DNA from: Abditibacterium sp.
Lineage (GTDB): Bacteria > Armatimonadota > Abditibacteriia > Abditibacteriales > Abditibacteriaceae
DNA length: 64,000 nt
Direction of reading: 5' to 3'
NCBI GenBank assembly: GCA_030448265.1
Contig: JAUJNG010000007.1
Coordinates: forward strand, 1 to 64,000
Positions 57,367-64,000 of the stretch are shown piece after piece. The position numbers and the translations under genes were made by a program. Position 1 is the first letter of the stretch. Each line of letters begins with the position of its first letter. The notes under the pieces were generated by a model. It saw only the letters and a program-made list of their open reading frames with translations. It was not told where the DNA came from and ran no database searches.

Positions 57367-58005
57367 TCAAGTCTCGAAATTTATCGAGAAATCTTCCAGA
57401 GTAAAGGAAAAATCGCGTTTTTCGCCGCGCCACACCCAGCGCAGCAGCGATTCCGATCCCAGCGCCACGACAAACAAAAGCAGATTGCGCGCGAGCGGAT
57501 AATCGCAGGCGCCAACTCCGGCGACATCATTTGGAACTTGATAACGCTCGTTCCATTTGACCTCGCCGTAATCGGTGTTGACGCCCAAATGCAGGCAGGC
57601 AAGCCCCTTTTCGCGGCACCAGTTCGTCAAAAGCGCGCGCGAGGCGCAGTTGTCGAAGCAATCGACCACGACATCGGCGCCGCGCGTCCATTTGGCGATG
57701 TTTTGCGTCGTCAATTCCTTGGAAACGCCCTCGATTTCACTTCCCGTGGCGCGAAAAACGCGCGCCGCGACGACTTCGGCTTTCCAGGCGCCGATTTCGG
57801 CCCGTTCGAAAATCTGGGTGCCGATGTTGTGCTCCTCGACGCGATCTTTGTCGATGACTCCCAGGTTTTTGGCGCCGTGGCGCGCCAGGTTATCGACCAA
57901 CTGCGACCCCAGAGCGCCCGCGCCGCACACCACGATGCGCGCCATCTCCAACTTTTCCATCGCTTCGGGGCCGCGAAACAGCGTTTCGTGCAGTGTGATT
58001 GACAT
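57367..58005 (-). CDS. ThiF/E1-like adenylyltransferase
   Basis: 212 residues, Rossmann fold of the MoeB/ThiF/E1 group. IVVCGAGALGSQLVDNLARH binds ATP; GVIDKDRVEEHNIGTQIF carries the conserved D, E, N, Q; VVDCFDNCASRALL follows. It would adenylate the C-terminal Gly of a ubiquitin-like protein. It lacks the long C-terminal domain and CXXC zinc pairs of canonical MoeB. A candidate partner, a small protein ending in Gly, is at 60910-61134. PRTRC-type cassettes hold similar enzymes. Confidence 0.88.
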   Translation of the reverse strand: MSITLHETLFRGPEAMEKLEMARIVVCGAGALGSQLVDNLARHGAKNLGVIDKDRVEEHNIGTQIFERAEIGAWKAEVVAARVFRATGSEIEGVSKELTTQNIAKWTRGADVVVDCFDNCASRALLTNWCREKGLACLHLGVNTDYGEVKWNERYQVPNDVAGVGACDYPLARNLLLFVVALGSESLLRWVWRGEKRDFSFTLEDFSINFET

Positions 58006-58036
58006 GATTCTCCTCTCCGATTTTAAATTCGTTTTT

Positions 58037-58133
58037 CAACACAGAGGAAACGGAGAGACAGAGGGCCGCAGAGAACTTCTAAAAACTTTGTGAGCCTCTG
58101 TTTCTCCGTTTCCTCTGTGTTGAAAAACAAAAA
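58037..58133. repeat. Inverted repeat, CACAGAGACACGGAG family, copy 4
   Basis: CAACACAGAGGAAACGGAGA and its complement TCTCCGTTTCCTCTGTGTTG around an unmatched middle. Between the 303-residue protein gene and the E1-like gene. Confidence 0.85.
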
Positions 58134-58144
58134 TTGAGATCCGG

Positions 58145-59056
58145 CTAATACTGCTCGAACTGCCACGGCTCGACTTTCGCGGCTTCCTGCATCACGCCGA
58201 CGAGGGAAGTCAGATCGAAATCTCCGTCGCGCCCCGACAGGCAAATGCCCGACGTTTCCACCGCTAAATCACCCGCGCGCACTGTCGAAGTGTGGGTGCG
58301 CTCGCCGAAACGGTAGGTCACGCTGTAAACGCCGTCGCGCTCGATATACGACACCAACCGCGCGCCGCCGTGACCGACACTGCGCGCCAACCGCGCCGCG
58401 ATTCCATTGTGGCGCCAGTTGATCGGCACCTCGATTTCGCTTTCGCTTGCGACAACAGGCGCCGCAAATTCGGGTTCTTCTTCGGGCGGCGGGCCGTAAA
58501 GCGCGAGCGCATACGCCGCGCGCTCTTCGCCCGAAAGTCCCTTTTTATGCAAATTTTCCGGCGCCACGCCGCTGGCCAGACTTTCGCGCAGATAAGCCGC
58601 GATGGCGGGCGAGCGGCGCGCATCAAGGGCTTCAAACCAGAAATGCGTGCCGTCGAAACGCGTCAAAAGCGTGTCGAAGGCCTGCACGCCGCTCTCGACT
58701 TCGCGCACAATCGCGGCGCCGTTGAGTTGAAAACGCGCATCGCCGGCGTGGGCCGGAAACGCGGCCCACACCTGTTTGGACTGCTCCAGCGCGATGAAGC
58801 GCACACGCGGCAGGAGCGCGAGATACTTTTCGCGCTCCAATCGCGTCGCGGCTCGCAGCCATTTGGCGCGGATGGGGGAAATCGCTTCCACAACACTGAA
58901 TCCGCGCGCCTCGCGTGCCGTTTCAAGCTGCAAACGGCACGCGACGCCCGCGATTTTGGCGTTGATGGCGCGCCCCGCGATCACCGGCGCCAAAATCAGC
59001 GCGCCGCAAAAGGCGTTTTCCTGGGCTTCGAGGCGACCCAGAATGTCGTTAATCAT
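58145..59056 (-). CDS. Uncharacterised protein of the Ro60 locus
   Basis: 303 residues, no signal peptide or helix spans. N-half has alpha/beta character (FCGALILAPVIAGRAINAKI); middle RFDGTHFWFEALDARRSPAI; C-half ends in a beta-rich region (ARLVSYIERDGVYSVTYRFG; ICLSGRDGDFDLTSLVGVM). I recognise no family. It is encoded between the Ro60 and E1-like genes on the same strand. By position it could be an E2-like or adaptor protein, but no catalytic Cys context supports that. Start ATG at 59056; the longer frame enters a repeat. Confidence 0.75.
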   Translation of the reverse strand: MINDILGRLEAQENAFCGALILAPVIAGRAINAKIAGVACRLQLETAREARGFSVVEAISPIRAKWLRAATRLEREKYLALLPRVRFIALEQSKQVWAAFPAHAGDARFQLNGAAIVREVESGVQAFDTLLTRFDGTHFWFEALDARRSPAIAAYLRESLASGVAPENLHKKGLSGEERAAYALALYGPPPEEEPEFAAPVVASESEIEVPINWRHNGIAARLARSVGHGGARLVSYIERDGVYSVTYRFGERTHTSTVRAGDLAVETSGICLSGRDGDFDLTSLVGVMQEAAKVEPWQFEQY

Positions 59057-59068
59057 AATTTGGGCTTC

Positions 59069-59198
59069 AAAATAGGACGCAAACTTCGTTCGCAACCTGC
59101 GGACGCAACGCCTACGGCGGACGCGATTTTTCCAAGAGAAGTTGTGTTCCGCGAAGCGGTTGCGTCCGCAGGTTGCAAACGAAGTTTGCGTCCTATTA
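59069..59198. repeat. Inverted repeat of AGGACGCAAACTTCGTT type
   Basis: ATAGGACGCAAACTTCGTT, GCAACCTGCGGACGCAAC on the left; GTTGCGTCCGCAGGTTGC, AACGAAGTTTGCGTCCTAT on the right, with an asymmetric spacer. Between Ro60 and the 303-residue protein gene. Confidence 0.9.
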
Positions 59199-59206
59199 AA
59201 GTCGTT

Positions 59207-60799
59207 TTACCGCGACGGCAAGGGATACTCCATTATCTCCATGAGAAGTTCGAGCATCGAAGGCCGCGCCAGAAGCGGCAGCAAGTTGGTGAGCGCGTAG
59301 TAATCGCCCGCGAAGTCGAAGGCGCGAAACGTCACGCCCAGCGCCTCGCAGTCCTTTTCCAAAGCCTCGCCCGCGCCGCCAACTTTGACGAACACGACAT
59401 CGACTTTGCAAACCTTCTCCTGATAACTCTTGAGCGCGTCCTTCCAACGCGGCGAATTGTTTTCGCGCTGATCGGAAATCATCACGATTTGCTCGACGCG
59501 CTGATTCTTTTTCTCCATCCAGGCCAGCGCCGCGCCGCACGAAGTCGCGCCGGTCGCCTTGATGCCCGACAGCGCGCGCTCCCACGCCACGAGGGAATCG
59601 CCCGCGACTTCAATCGGGTAGGGCATGGTATCGAAGGCGTAAACGAACAGGTCGCTTTCGCAAATCGAGGAGATCATCGCGCCGAGCTGCTTGCCGACTT
59701 CGATGGCGACATCCATCGAACCGCTTTTGTCGATGAACAGCGCCGTCGGACGCGAAATCGTGCCCTTGGCCTTGACCTGCGCGTCGGTGATGGCATCGAG
59801 CTGCGCCGCGAGTTCGCCGTTTGCTCCGGCGACTTCGCCCGCGACTTTGGCCTTGAACGCCGAAACGCGATTATCGTTTTGCGCGAGCGCCAGCTTCGCC
59901 TCGATGAGCGATTTGATGTCGGCGTTATCGAAGGCGCCGCGCTTTTTGAGCGACGCGACGTTGTTGATAACTTCCTGCGGCGACATCGCATTCACCAGCG
60001 CCGCCAAAATCATCGGCGTCATGTTTTTCACCACCGAGACCGCGACGCGATAGGGAATGCGATTTTCCGCGATGAGTCGCGCCTGAGTCGAAGCGTCGGG
60101 TGTCGCCGCGATCTGCTTGAGCGCGTGCAACTTGGAGTCTTCGGGCGGATTCTCATCGAACAGAATCGCCTGAGCACGCGGGCCAGGCGGGATGTGCAAA
60201 CCCGCATAAAGCCGCTTGAGCGCGGCGCGAGCGTGCAACGTCGCGCCATCGAAAGCCGCCGCGTCACTCTCGCGCGAGCGCAGGTAAGCGGCAATTTCGG
60301 TTTTCATCGAGCGCGGAATGTTGAGTCCCAATCCCTTCGCCGTCGCTTTTTCGGTCGCCTTTTTCGCGGCGCGCACGTTTTGGGCGCGCACTCTCGCGGT
60401 TTTGGCGGGCTTGATGAGGCCCACGGCGCGCGCCGCTTTGGTCAAAACGCCGTCGGTTTCGGGCTGGGGCGCCGTCACTTTGGGCGTCTTGGGAGCGCGG
60501 GCGGGCGTGCCCTTGATGAAGTCCACGACGCGCGCGACTTGATAGGGCGGCAAACGGCGCAGCAAGGCCAGACCGACTTCGCGGTGTCCCTCGAATTTGG
60601 AGAGGCACAGCGAGGTGACGAACATTTCGCGGTGATCGCGCACGTCGCCGTTTTCGCCATACCAGGCGGCGAGACGGACGTAAAAGCGCGGGTCGCGCTC
60701 GATCATGTCGCGGTGAATGGGGTAAAGCGCCGCGAGATCGCGGTGCGGCGTCGTCAAAAGCGTGTTGAGAAGCGCGAGACGCAAATCCTGCTCGTTCAT
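59207..60799 (-). CDS. rsr: Ro60/Rsr-like TROVE-vWA RNA-binding protein
   Basis: 530 residues. N-terminal HEAT-repeat ring of TROVE type (about 1-345; RDPRFYVRLAAWYGENGDV, VGLALLRRLPPYQVARVVDF, IPYRVAVSVVKNMTP) and a C-terminal von Willebrand A domain with an intact MIDAS: TALFIDKSGSMD, SGIKATGATSCG, IVMISDQRENN. A Lys/Arg-rich insert at about 105-165 is unusual. In other bacteria Ro60 holds Y RNA and binds misfolded RNA, partnering with exonucleases such as PNPase. Four Y RNA-like units lie downstream on the same strand. Confidence 0.93.
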   Translation of the reverse strand: MNEQDLRLALLNTLLTTPHRDLAALYPIHRDMIERDPRFYVRLAAWYGENGDVRDHREMFVTSLCLSKFEGHREVGLALLRRLPPYQVARVVDFIKGTPARAPKTPKVTAPQPETDGVLTKAARAVGLIKPAKTARVRAQNVRAAKKATEKATAKGLGLNIPRSMKTEIAAYLRSRESDAAAFDGATLHARAALKRLYAGLHIPPGPRAQAILFDENPPEDSKLHALKQIAATPDASTQARLIAENRIPYRVAVSVVKNMTPMILAALVNAMSPQEVINNVASLKKRGAFDNADIKSLIEAKLALAQNDNRVSAFKAKVAGEVAGANGELAAQLDAITDAQVKAKGTISRPTALFIDKSGSMDVAIEVGKQLGAMISSICESDLFVYAFDTMPYPIEVAGDSLVAWERALSGIKATGATSCGAALAWMEKKNQRVEQIVMISDQRENNSPRWKDALKSYQEKVCKVDVVFVKVGGAGEALEKDCEALGVTFRAFDFAGDYYALTNLLPLLARPSMLELLMEIMEYPLPSR

Positions 60800-60821
60800 G
60801 GGAATTCTCTCCGGTTGTTGT

Positions 60822-60900
60822 TCAATGTTCAGCGTTCAACGTCCAATGTTCAATGTTTAAAACTCAACATTGAACATTGGACGTTGAACCTTGAACCTTA
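60822..60900. repeat. Inverted repeat of GTTCAATGTTCAACGTCCAATG units
   Basis: Tandem TTCAATGTTCAGCGTTCAAC-type units on the left, mirrored by CATTGAACATTGGACGTTGAA on the right. AT-rich. Between the small Gly-ended protein gene and Ro60. Confidence 0.85.
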
Positions 60901-60909
60901 AACGGTGGG

Positions 60910-61134
60910 TTAGCCGAACACCGCTTCGGGGCGGACGGTGATGTTGCCGTTGTCGTGGCGTTCGACGACGTGGAACTTGAGCTGCGAGGGCGAAACTTCC
61001 AAAACCCGCGCGACGGCGTGTTTGATGTCGTTGTCGCCCGCATTGGCCGCCAGACCGAGCTGTCCGGCGTTGAGGCGCTGCGACTGGCCCTGAAAACGGA
61101 CGTGAATCGCGGGCGCAAAAAGCGAAGTCATCAT
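60910..61134 (-). CDS. Small beta-grasp (ubiquitin-like) candidate ending in Gly
   Basis: 74 residues with an excellent ribosome site (GGAGGTGA). Pattern fits a beta-grasp: strand AIHVRFQGQS, strand QRLNAGQL, helix NDIKHAVARVLEV, strands LKFHVVERHD and NITVRPEAVFG. The last residue is Gly, as needed for activation by an E1-like enzyme, and such an enzyme is encoded 3 kb downstream on the same strand. Length and position also resemble PRTRC system protein C. Assignment is inference from length, pattern and context. Confidence 0.6.
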   Translation of the reverse strand: MMTSLFAPAIHVRFQGQSQRLNAGQLGLAANAGDNDIKHAVARVLEVSPSQLKFHVVERHDNGNITVRPEAVFG

Positions 61135-61180
61135 CTAAAATTCACCTCCAACGGTGAGAATGGGACGGAAAATTCCGTCA

Positions 61181-61265
61181 AGGAAGGCCCAGGAGTCGAA
61201 CCCGCGAGACAATGCCTCGGCGCTGGTTTTCAAGACCAGATGGCTTCCAAAAGCCGCGACCTTCC
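61181..61265 (-). tRNA. tRNA-Ser (TGA)
   Basis: Acceptor GGAAGGT/GCCTTCC, anticodon stem CTGGT/ACCAG with loop CTTGAAA, long variable arm, T loop TTCGACT. Discriminator reads T rather than the usual G. Confidence 0.9.
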
Positions 61266-61309
61266 ACAAAAATGAAGAGAAAATACCTGAGTTGCTACCT
61301 ACTGTCAGC

Positions 61310-61423
61310 GTTGTCATCCCGAGGAGGCACGACGAGGAATCAGTGGCAATCTGGACTCGATTTAGCCGGAAATCGGTAGAAGCTGCGACTGATTCCTCGT
61401 CGTGCCTCCTCGGAATGACAACG
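61310..61423. repeat. Inverted repeat, TCATTCCGAGGAGGCACGAC family, copy 2
   Basis: TGTCATCCCGAGGAGGCACG and GACGAGGAATCAG on the left, complement at 61389-61423. Same family as the outer arms at 10876. Located between tRNA-Tyr and tRNA-Ser. Confidence 0.9.
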
Positions 61424-61452
61424 CGCCTACTGGGTGGCAACTTGGGTAAAAA

Positions 61453-61536
61453 TGGGAGCGGAGGGATTCGAACCCTCTGGGCGGTAAAGCCTCGGTTTTA
61501 CAGACCGGTGCAGCCCTCCAATTCTGCCGCACTCCC
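61453..61536 (-). tRNA. tRNA-Tyr (GTA)
   Basis: Acceptor GGGAGTG/CGCTCCC, anticodon loop CTGTAAA between CCGGT and ACCGA, long variable arm as expected for bacterial Tyr, T loop TTCGAAT, discriminator A. Confidence 0.95.
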
Positions 61537-61552
61537 GAAAAGCAGGGCGGAA

Positions 61553-61592
61553 AAACAAAAACCGCCGAGACCAGAGCGGTCTCGGCGGCGAG
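61553..61592 (-). terminator. Intrinsic terminator upstream of tRNA-Tyr
   Basis: On the minus strand CGCCGAGACC, loop GCTCT, GGTCTCGGCGG then TTTTTGTTTTT. It ends a short transcript that starts at the minus-strand promoter near 61801-61830. Confidence 0.85.
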
Positions 61593-61614
61593 AAAATCGA
61601 AAGCGGCGGCGTTT

Positions 61615-61737
61615 TCAAAAACGCGGATGCGATGCGATGCTTCTCGAAACGGAGACCAAATTGGGGCGATACGAGCCGGATTTCGGCGCACTGGATGGTC
61701 GCCGGCAATCGGAATTTATTGCGGATAGATGAAACAT
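61615..61737 (-). CDS. Small ORF with strong ribosome site before the tRNA-Tyr group
   Basis: 40 codons, MFHLSAINSDCRRPSSAPKS and onward. GAAGGAGGCCAA precedes the ATG, a very good ribosome site, and a promoter and terminator bracket it. Basic, Ser-rich, no family. Could be a leader peptide or a real small protein. Confidence 0.45.
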   Translation of the reverse strand: MFHLSAINSDCRRPSSAPKSGSYRPNLVSVSRSIASHPRF

Positions 61738-61800
61738 TTGGCCTCCTTCGAGAAGATGGGAAAACATGGAATGGCGCCGCCAGAGCGGGCGACTGGGGAA

Positions 61801-61830
61801 ATCATAATCCGCCGCCGCAGGCTTTGTCAA
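61801..61830 (-). promoter_or_regulatory. Promoter, minus strand
   Basis: TTGACA (61825-61830), 18-base spacer, TATGAT (61801-61806). Reads toward the small ORF and tRNA-Tyr. Confidence 0.7.
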
Positions 61831-61916
61831 TAGCATTTATAAAAATTTTTCCGGTAATTTTTGGCTGTTTTGCGGCAATTCGGCGCCAATTTCCCAAAAA
61901 TAGTTGAAATTTGCCC

Positions 61917-61946
61917 TTGACAAAACTGAAAGGGCAGTTGTAAGTT
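61917..61946 (+). promoter_or_regulatory. Promoter, plus strand
   Basis: TTGACA (61917-61922), 18-base spacer, TAAGTT (61941-61946). Reads toward the tRNA-Arg/Cys/Asp/Ser group. The start would be near 61953. Confidence 0.55.
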
Positions 61947-61981
61947 CTCACCAGTCGGCGCCAATTGCTGCGCTCGACGTG

Positions 61982-62101
61982 ATGACCATGACCAACTTCT
62001 TCTCGATCTCGATTTGCCGCTGCGACCGACGCAGTGATTGCAGTGATCGTGTTCATCCCTTGGCATGGCGAGTTTCCCACGACCTTTTTTCGAGTTGTTA
62101 G
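61982..62101 (+). CDS. Possible leader ORF upstream of the plus-strand tRNAs
   Basis: 39 codons, MTMTNFFSISICRCDRRSDC and onward, with four Cys codons, between a promoter and a terminator. No clear ribosome site, so it may instead be part of a non-coding leader. Confidence 0.25.
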   Translation: MTMTNFFSISICRCDRRSDCSDRVHPLAWRVSHDLFSSC

Positions 62102-62129
62102 CTCCGAAAAAACGTTTCCTCTGAAATTC

Positions 62130-62163
62130 AAGCCCGCTGCCAGATTTGGCAGCGGGCTTTTTG
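62130..62163 (+). terminator. Intrinsic terminator upstream of tRNA-Arg
   Basis: AAGCCCGCTGCCA, loop GATT, TGGCAGCGGGCTTTTTG: 12 bp GC-rich stem with a T-run. Confidence 0.93.
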
Positions 62164-62184
62164 TTTGCAATCCACTCACAATTC

Positions 62185-62258
62185 GGGAATGTGGCGCAGA
62201 TGGATAGCGCGCGACTCCGCGAAGGTCGAGGTCGCAGGTTCAAGTCCTGCCATTCCCA
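62185..62258 (+). tRNA. tRNA-Arg (GCG by position)
   Basis: Acceptor GGGAATG/CATTCCC, D stem GCGC/GCGC, anticodon stem CGACT/GGTCG with loop CCGCGAA, T loop TTCAAGT. Position 33 is C instead of the near-universal U. GCG or a shifted CCG both mean Arg. Confidence 0.8.
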
Positions 62259-62269
62259 TTTTTCTTTTT

Positions 62270-62344
62270 GCGCCCTTGGCGGAGCGGCGAACGCGTCTGG
62301 TTGCAGGCCAGAAATCATCGGGGGTTCGAGTCCCTCAGGGCGCT
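62270..62344 (+). tRNA. tRNA-Cys (GCA)
   Basis: Acceptor GCGCCCT/AGGGCGC, anticodon loop TTGCAGG between TCTGG and CCAGA, T loop TTCGAGT, discriminator T (U73), as required for Cys. Confidence 0.95.
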
Positions 62345-62368
62345 CTGTTTTTCAACTGTTTTCACTCT

Positions 62369-62440
62369 GGGAACGTGGTCTAATGGTCACGACAGCGGAA
62401 TGTCGCTCCGCAAACGAGGGTTCGATTCCCTTCGTTCCCG
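62369..62440 (+). tRNA. tRNA-Asp (GTC)
   Basis: Acceptor GGGAACG/CGTTCCC, anticodon loop ATGTCGC between GCGGA and TCCGC, T loop TTCGATT, discriminator G. Confidence 0.95.
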
Positions 62441-62456
62441 CTTCGCTTTCACCCCT

Positions 62457-62543
62457 GGAGAGTTGCGCGAGTGGCAAGCGAACACACTGCTAATGTGATG
62501 TCCCCGCGAAAGCGGGGCGAGGGTTCGAATCCCTCACTCTCCG
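62457..62543 (+). tRNA. tRNA-Ser (GCT)
   Basis: Acceptor GGAGAGT/ACTCTCC, anticodon loop CTGCTAA between CACA and TGTG, long variable arm, T loop TTCGAAT, discriminator G. Confidence 0.95.
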
Positions 62544-62561
62544 TTCGAGTTGGAGGTCGTC

Positions 62562-64000
62562 ATGGAACTTTTAGAACCCGAAATCTGGTGTCCAGCAAAG
62601 CGGCGACGCGGCCCCAAACCGCTCAGCGTGCGCGCCAAATTCGCGGCGACGGCGTGGCTCGATGGCGACGTTTTGTGGCGCGATGGCCGCGTCGTCTGGC
62701 GCCACGATGAACGAATCGTCGCAGTCGGGGCGCGCGAGTTGGAAGCCGTTTCGCGCGCGCTCGGTTCGCTGAAACGCCATGAAAAAACGGCGCGGCGCAG
62801 TTGCGCCGACTTCGATGCGTGGCACGCGCGTCGTGTCGAACAATGGGAAAAAGCGTGTCATTTGGCCGCGATTCGCGCTCCCGATTTGGAAACTCTGGTT
62901 TCGCTGTCGCGCCGTCGCAATCCGGCGGCGTTGGAGCGTCTGGCGGCTTTGCTCGCCGTAGAAGCGAGCGTCGCCGAGCCTTTGCCGGTTTCTCCGGCGC
63001 GGGCGCTTTTCGCCGCGTGGCCGTATTCGCAGGAAGCGGTGCGGCGCCTGTTGCGCGCTGAGGATCAGCCCATTGAAGCGCGGGCGCTGGCGGCGCTGGT
63101 GATCGGCGCCGCGCAGCCGCTCGAAGCCCTGCCTGGCGAGCCGTTTTTGCGGCGTGCGGCGCGTTATGGCGCGCGATTCGGCTTTCCACGCGCGCCACTT
63201 CTGGTCGTCGCGCTGCTGCAAAACGGCGGGCGCGATGCCGAAACGAGCGTATCGCGCGTCGAAAAAGCGCTGGAAAACAGCGCGCCCTTTGGTTTCGACG
63301 CCGCTCAGCTTTTGGCCTTGCAGCGCGCCGGACAGGGTGCGGCGCTCGTCGCCGACTTCGCGGAAGCCGCGAACCGGCTGCCCGATCCGTTTCCCCCGCT
63401 GAGTTTCTCCCCCGTCCTGCCCAAACGCTTCGATTTGAGCGCCCAGCGCGCGCTTTCGGGGAGTTGGAACGAGCTGCGAATCGCTTCACACCGCGAGTTT
63501 CGAGATGTTCTGGCGCAAATCGCGCGGCGCGGCGATGCGCGCGATGTGGAATGGGTGTCGGAGTTGATGGAGCAGCTGATTTCGGCGCCACTGCGCGCTC
63601 TGGGCGAGATTTTGGTCGAGAAGGGCCGCCCGACCAAGCGCCGCGAACGCGAGATTCCAGCATTTGCCGCCAGCGCAGCAGCAGCCGTCGCTGAGGTGCT
63701 GAAACTGCTAAAAGCCGTCGCCGACGCGCCCGATTGGGGAGTTTTGGCGCTGTTGCAGGAAATTTTGCCGCAGTGCAAGCCCTGCGAGGTCATCGAAGAC
63801 CTGTCGCCTGCGGCGTGGGCGGCGCGTTGGGAGTCTTGCGTGATGAATCATCGGCGCGGGAGGCTGACACCAGTGCTGAATCTGGCGCGCGATTTCGGGG
63901 TAGCGGCGGCGCGCGAGGCGCTGCGTCTGGACTGCTGGAAGGAGCTTTCGCGGCACCGCCAGCTTCAGCCCGAACTGTTTCATTTCGCGCTGCAAATCAA
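62562..64000 (+). CDS. Large uncharacterised protein, 3' end beyond the window
   Basis: Open frame from the ATG at 62562 (TGGAGG ribosome site) to the window edge, at least 479 codons. Begins MELLEPEIWCPAKRRRGPKP. Mostly helical and Arg/Ala/Leu-rich, with repeated A-x-LLxLL-like segments that might be HEAT/ARM-type helices (ALAALVIGAAQPLEALPGEP; VVALLQNGGRDAETSV). No motif or family recognised. It begins 18 bases after tRNA-Ser, and antisense frames here are shadows. Confidence 0.7.
   Translation, partial: MELLEPEIWCPAKRRRGPKPLSVRAKFAATAWLDGDVLWRDGRVVWRHDERIVAVGARELEAVSRALGSLKRHEKTARRSCADFDAWHARRVEQWEKACHLAAIRAPDLETLVSLSRRRNPAALERLAALLAVEASVAEPLPVSPARALFAAWPYSQEAVRRLLRAEDQPIEARALAALVIGAAQPLEALPGEPFLRRAARYGARFGFPRAPLLVVALLQNGGRDAETSVSRVEKALENSAPFGFDAAQLLALQRAGQGAALVADFAEAANRLPDPFPPLSFSPVLPKRFDLSAQRALSGSWNELRIASHREFRDVLAQIARRGDARDVEWVSELMEQLISAPLRALGEILVEKGRPTKRREREIPAFAASAAAAVAEVLKLLKAVADAPDWGVLALLQEILPQCKPCEVIEDLSPAAWAARWESCVMNHRRGRLTPVLNLARDFGVAAAREALRLDCWKELSRHRQLQPELFHFALQI

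Overview
The window reads as chromosomal DNA of a GC-rich (clearly above 60 percent by eye) diderm bacterium. A Kdo-8-phosphate synthase (36625-37443) implies LPS. AlgI/AlgX-like acetylation genes, a pseudopilin with the H-X9-DG style tail, secreted proteins carrying related tail modules, and very many intergenic inverted repeats suggest an Armatimonadota/Abditibacteriota-like or planctomycete-like lineage. No rRNA or marker set is present, so this placement is inference.

Layout. 0.1-4.5 kb: RNA and cofactor genes (TrmH-type methyltransferase, MutM, KptA/Tpt1, NadC, BirA, zinc-ribbon protein). 4.7-6.8 kb: a repeat-containing secreted protein, a sulfatase remnant and a DUF1361-like membrane protein. 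6.9-12.9 kb: a carbohydrate ABC importer whose solute-binding protein is fused to one permease and whose ATPase gene carries a frameshift. 13-14.7 kb: a peptidase remnant and two integron-cassette-like small genes separated by attC-like hairpins (a third lies at 31.5-32 kb). 14.8-20 kb: trpB, a GH26 glycosidase, trpC, trpD, trpG. 20-26.7 kb: peptide ABC importer parts, a PIG-V-like glycosyltransferase, a VanX-like dipeptidase and a family 2 glycosyltransferase. 26.8-36.5 kb: a secreted sugar-binding-like protein, a Rad50/YhaN-like ATPase, a double-domain M16 peptidase, CoaD, a LivF-like ATPase and KdsA. 37.5-45 kb: a duplicated secreted module ending in an O-antigen-ligase/nucleotidyltransferase/pseudopilin fusion. 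45-47.8 kb: a yybP-ykoY (Mn2+) riboswitch, htpX with a duplicated 5' end, a zinc-finger protein and a TerC/Alx protein. 48-56.6 kb: sortase, secreted low-complexity protein, and an AlgX-AlgI-AlgX polysaccharide O-acetylation cluster with associated secreted proteins. 56.7-61.1 kb: a Ro60 RNP locus. 61.2-62.5 kb: six tRNA genes in two divergent groups. The window ends inside a large unrecognised gene.

The most unusual locus is 56.7-61.1 kb. A Ro60/TROVE-vWA gene, a small beta-grasp-like protein ending in Gly, an E1/ThiF-like enzyme and an unrecognised 303-residue protein share one strand. Downstream lie four tandem structured RNAs that look like bacterial Y RNAs. Each has a covarying outer stem and shared unpaired motifs. 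Three enclose a tRNA mimic whose 3' half precedes its 5' half. The array has its own promoter-like sequence and ends at a T-run. The second notable locus is the duplicated module at 37.5-45 kb: a DUF1573-like protein with a CGCT motif, a Cys-rich secreted protein, a secreted protein with a C-terminal anchor, and an O-antigen-ligase-like membrane protein.

Almost every intergenic gap holds a long inverted repeat. At least eight sequence families occur, several present more than once and one nested inside another.
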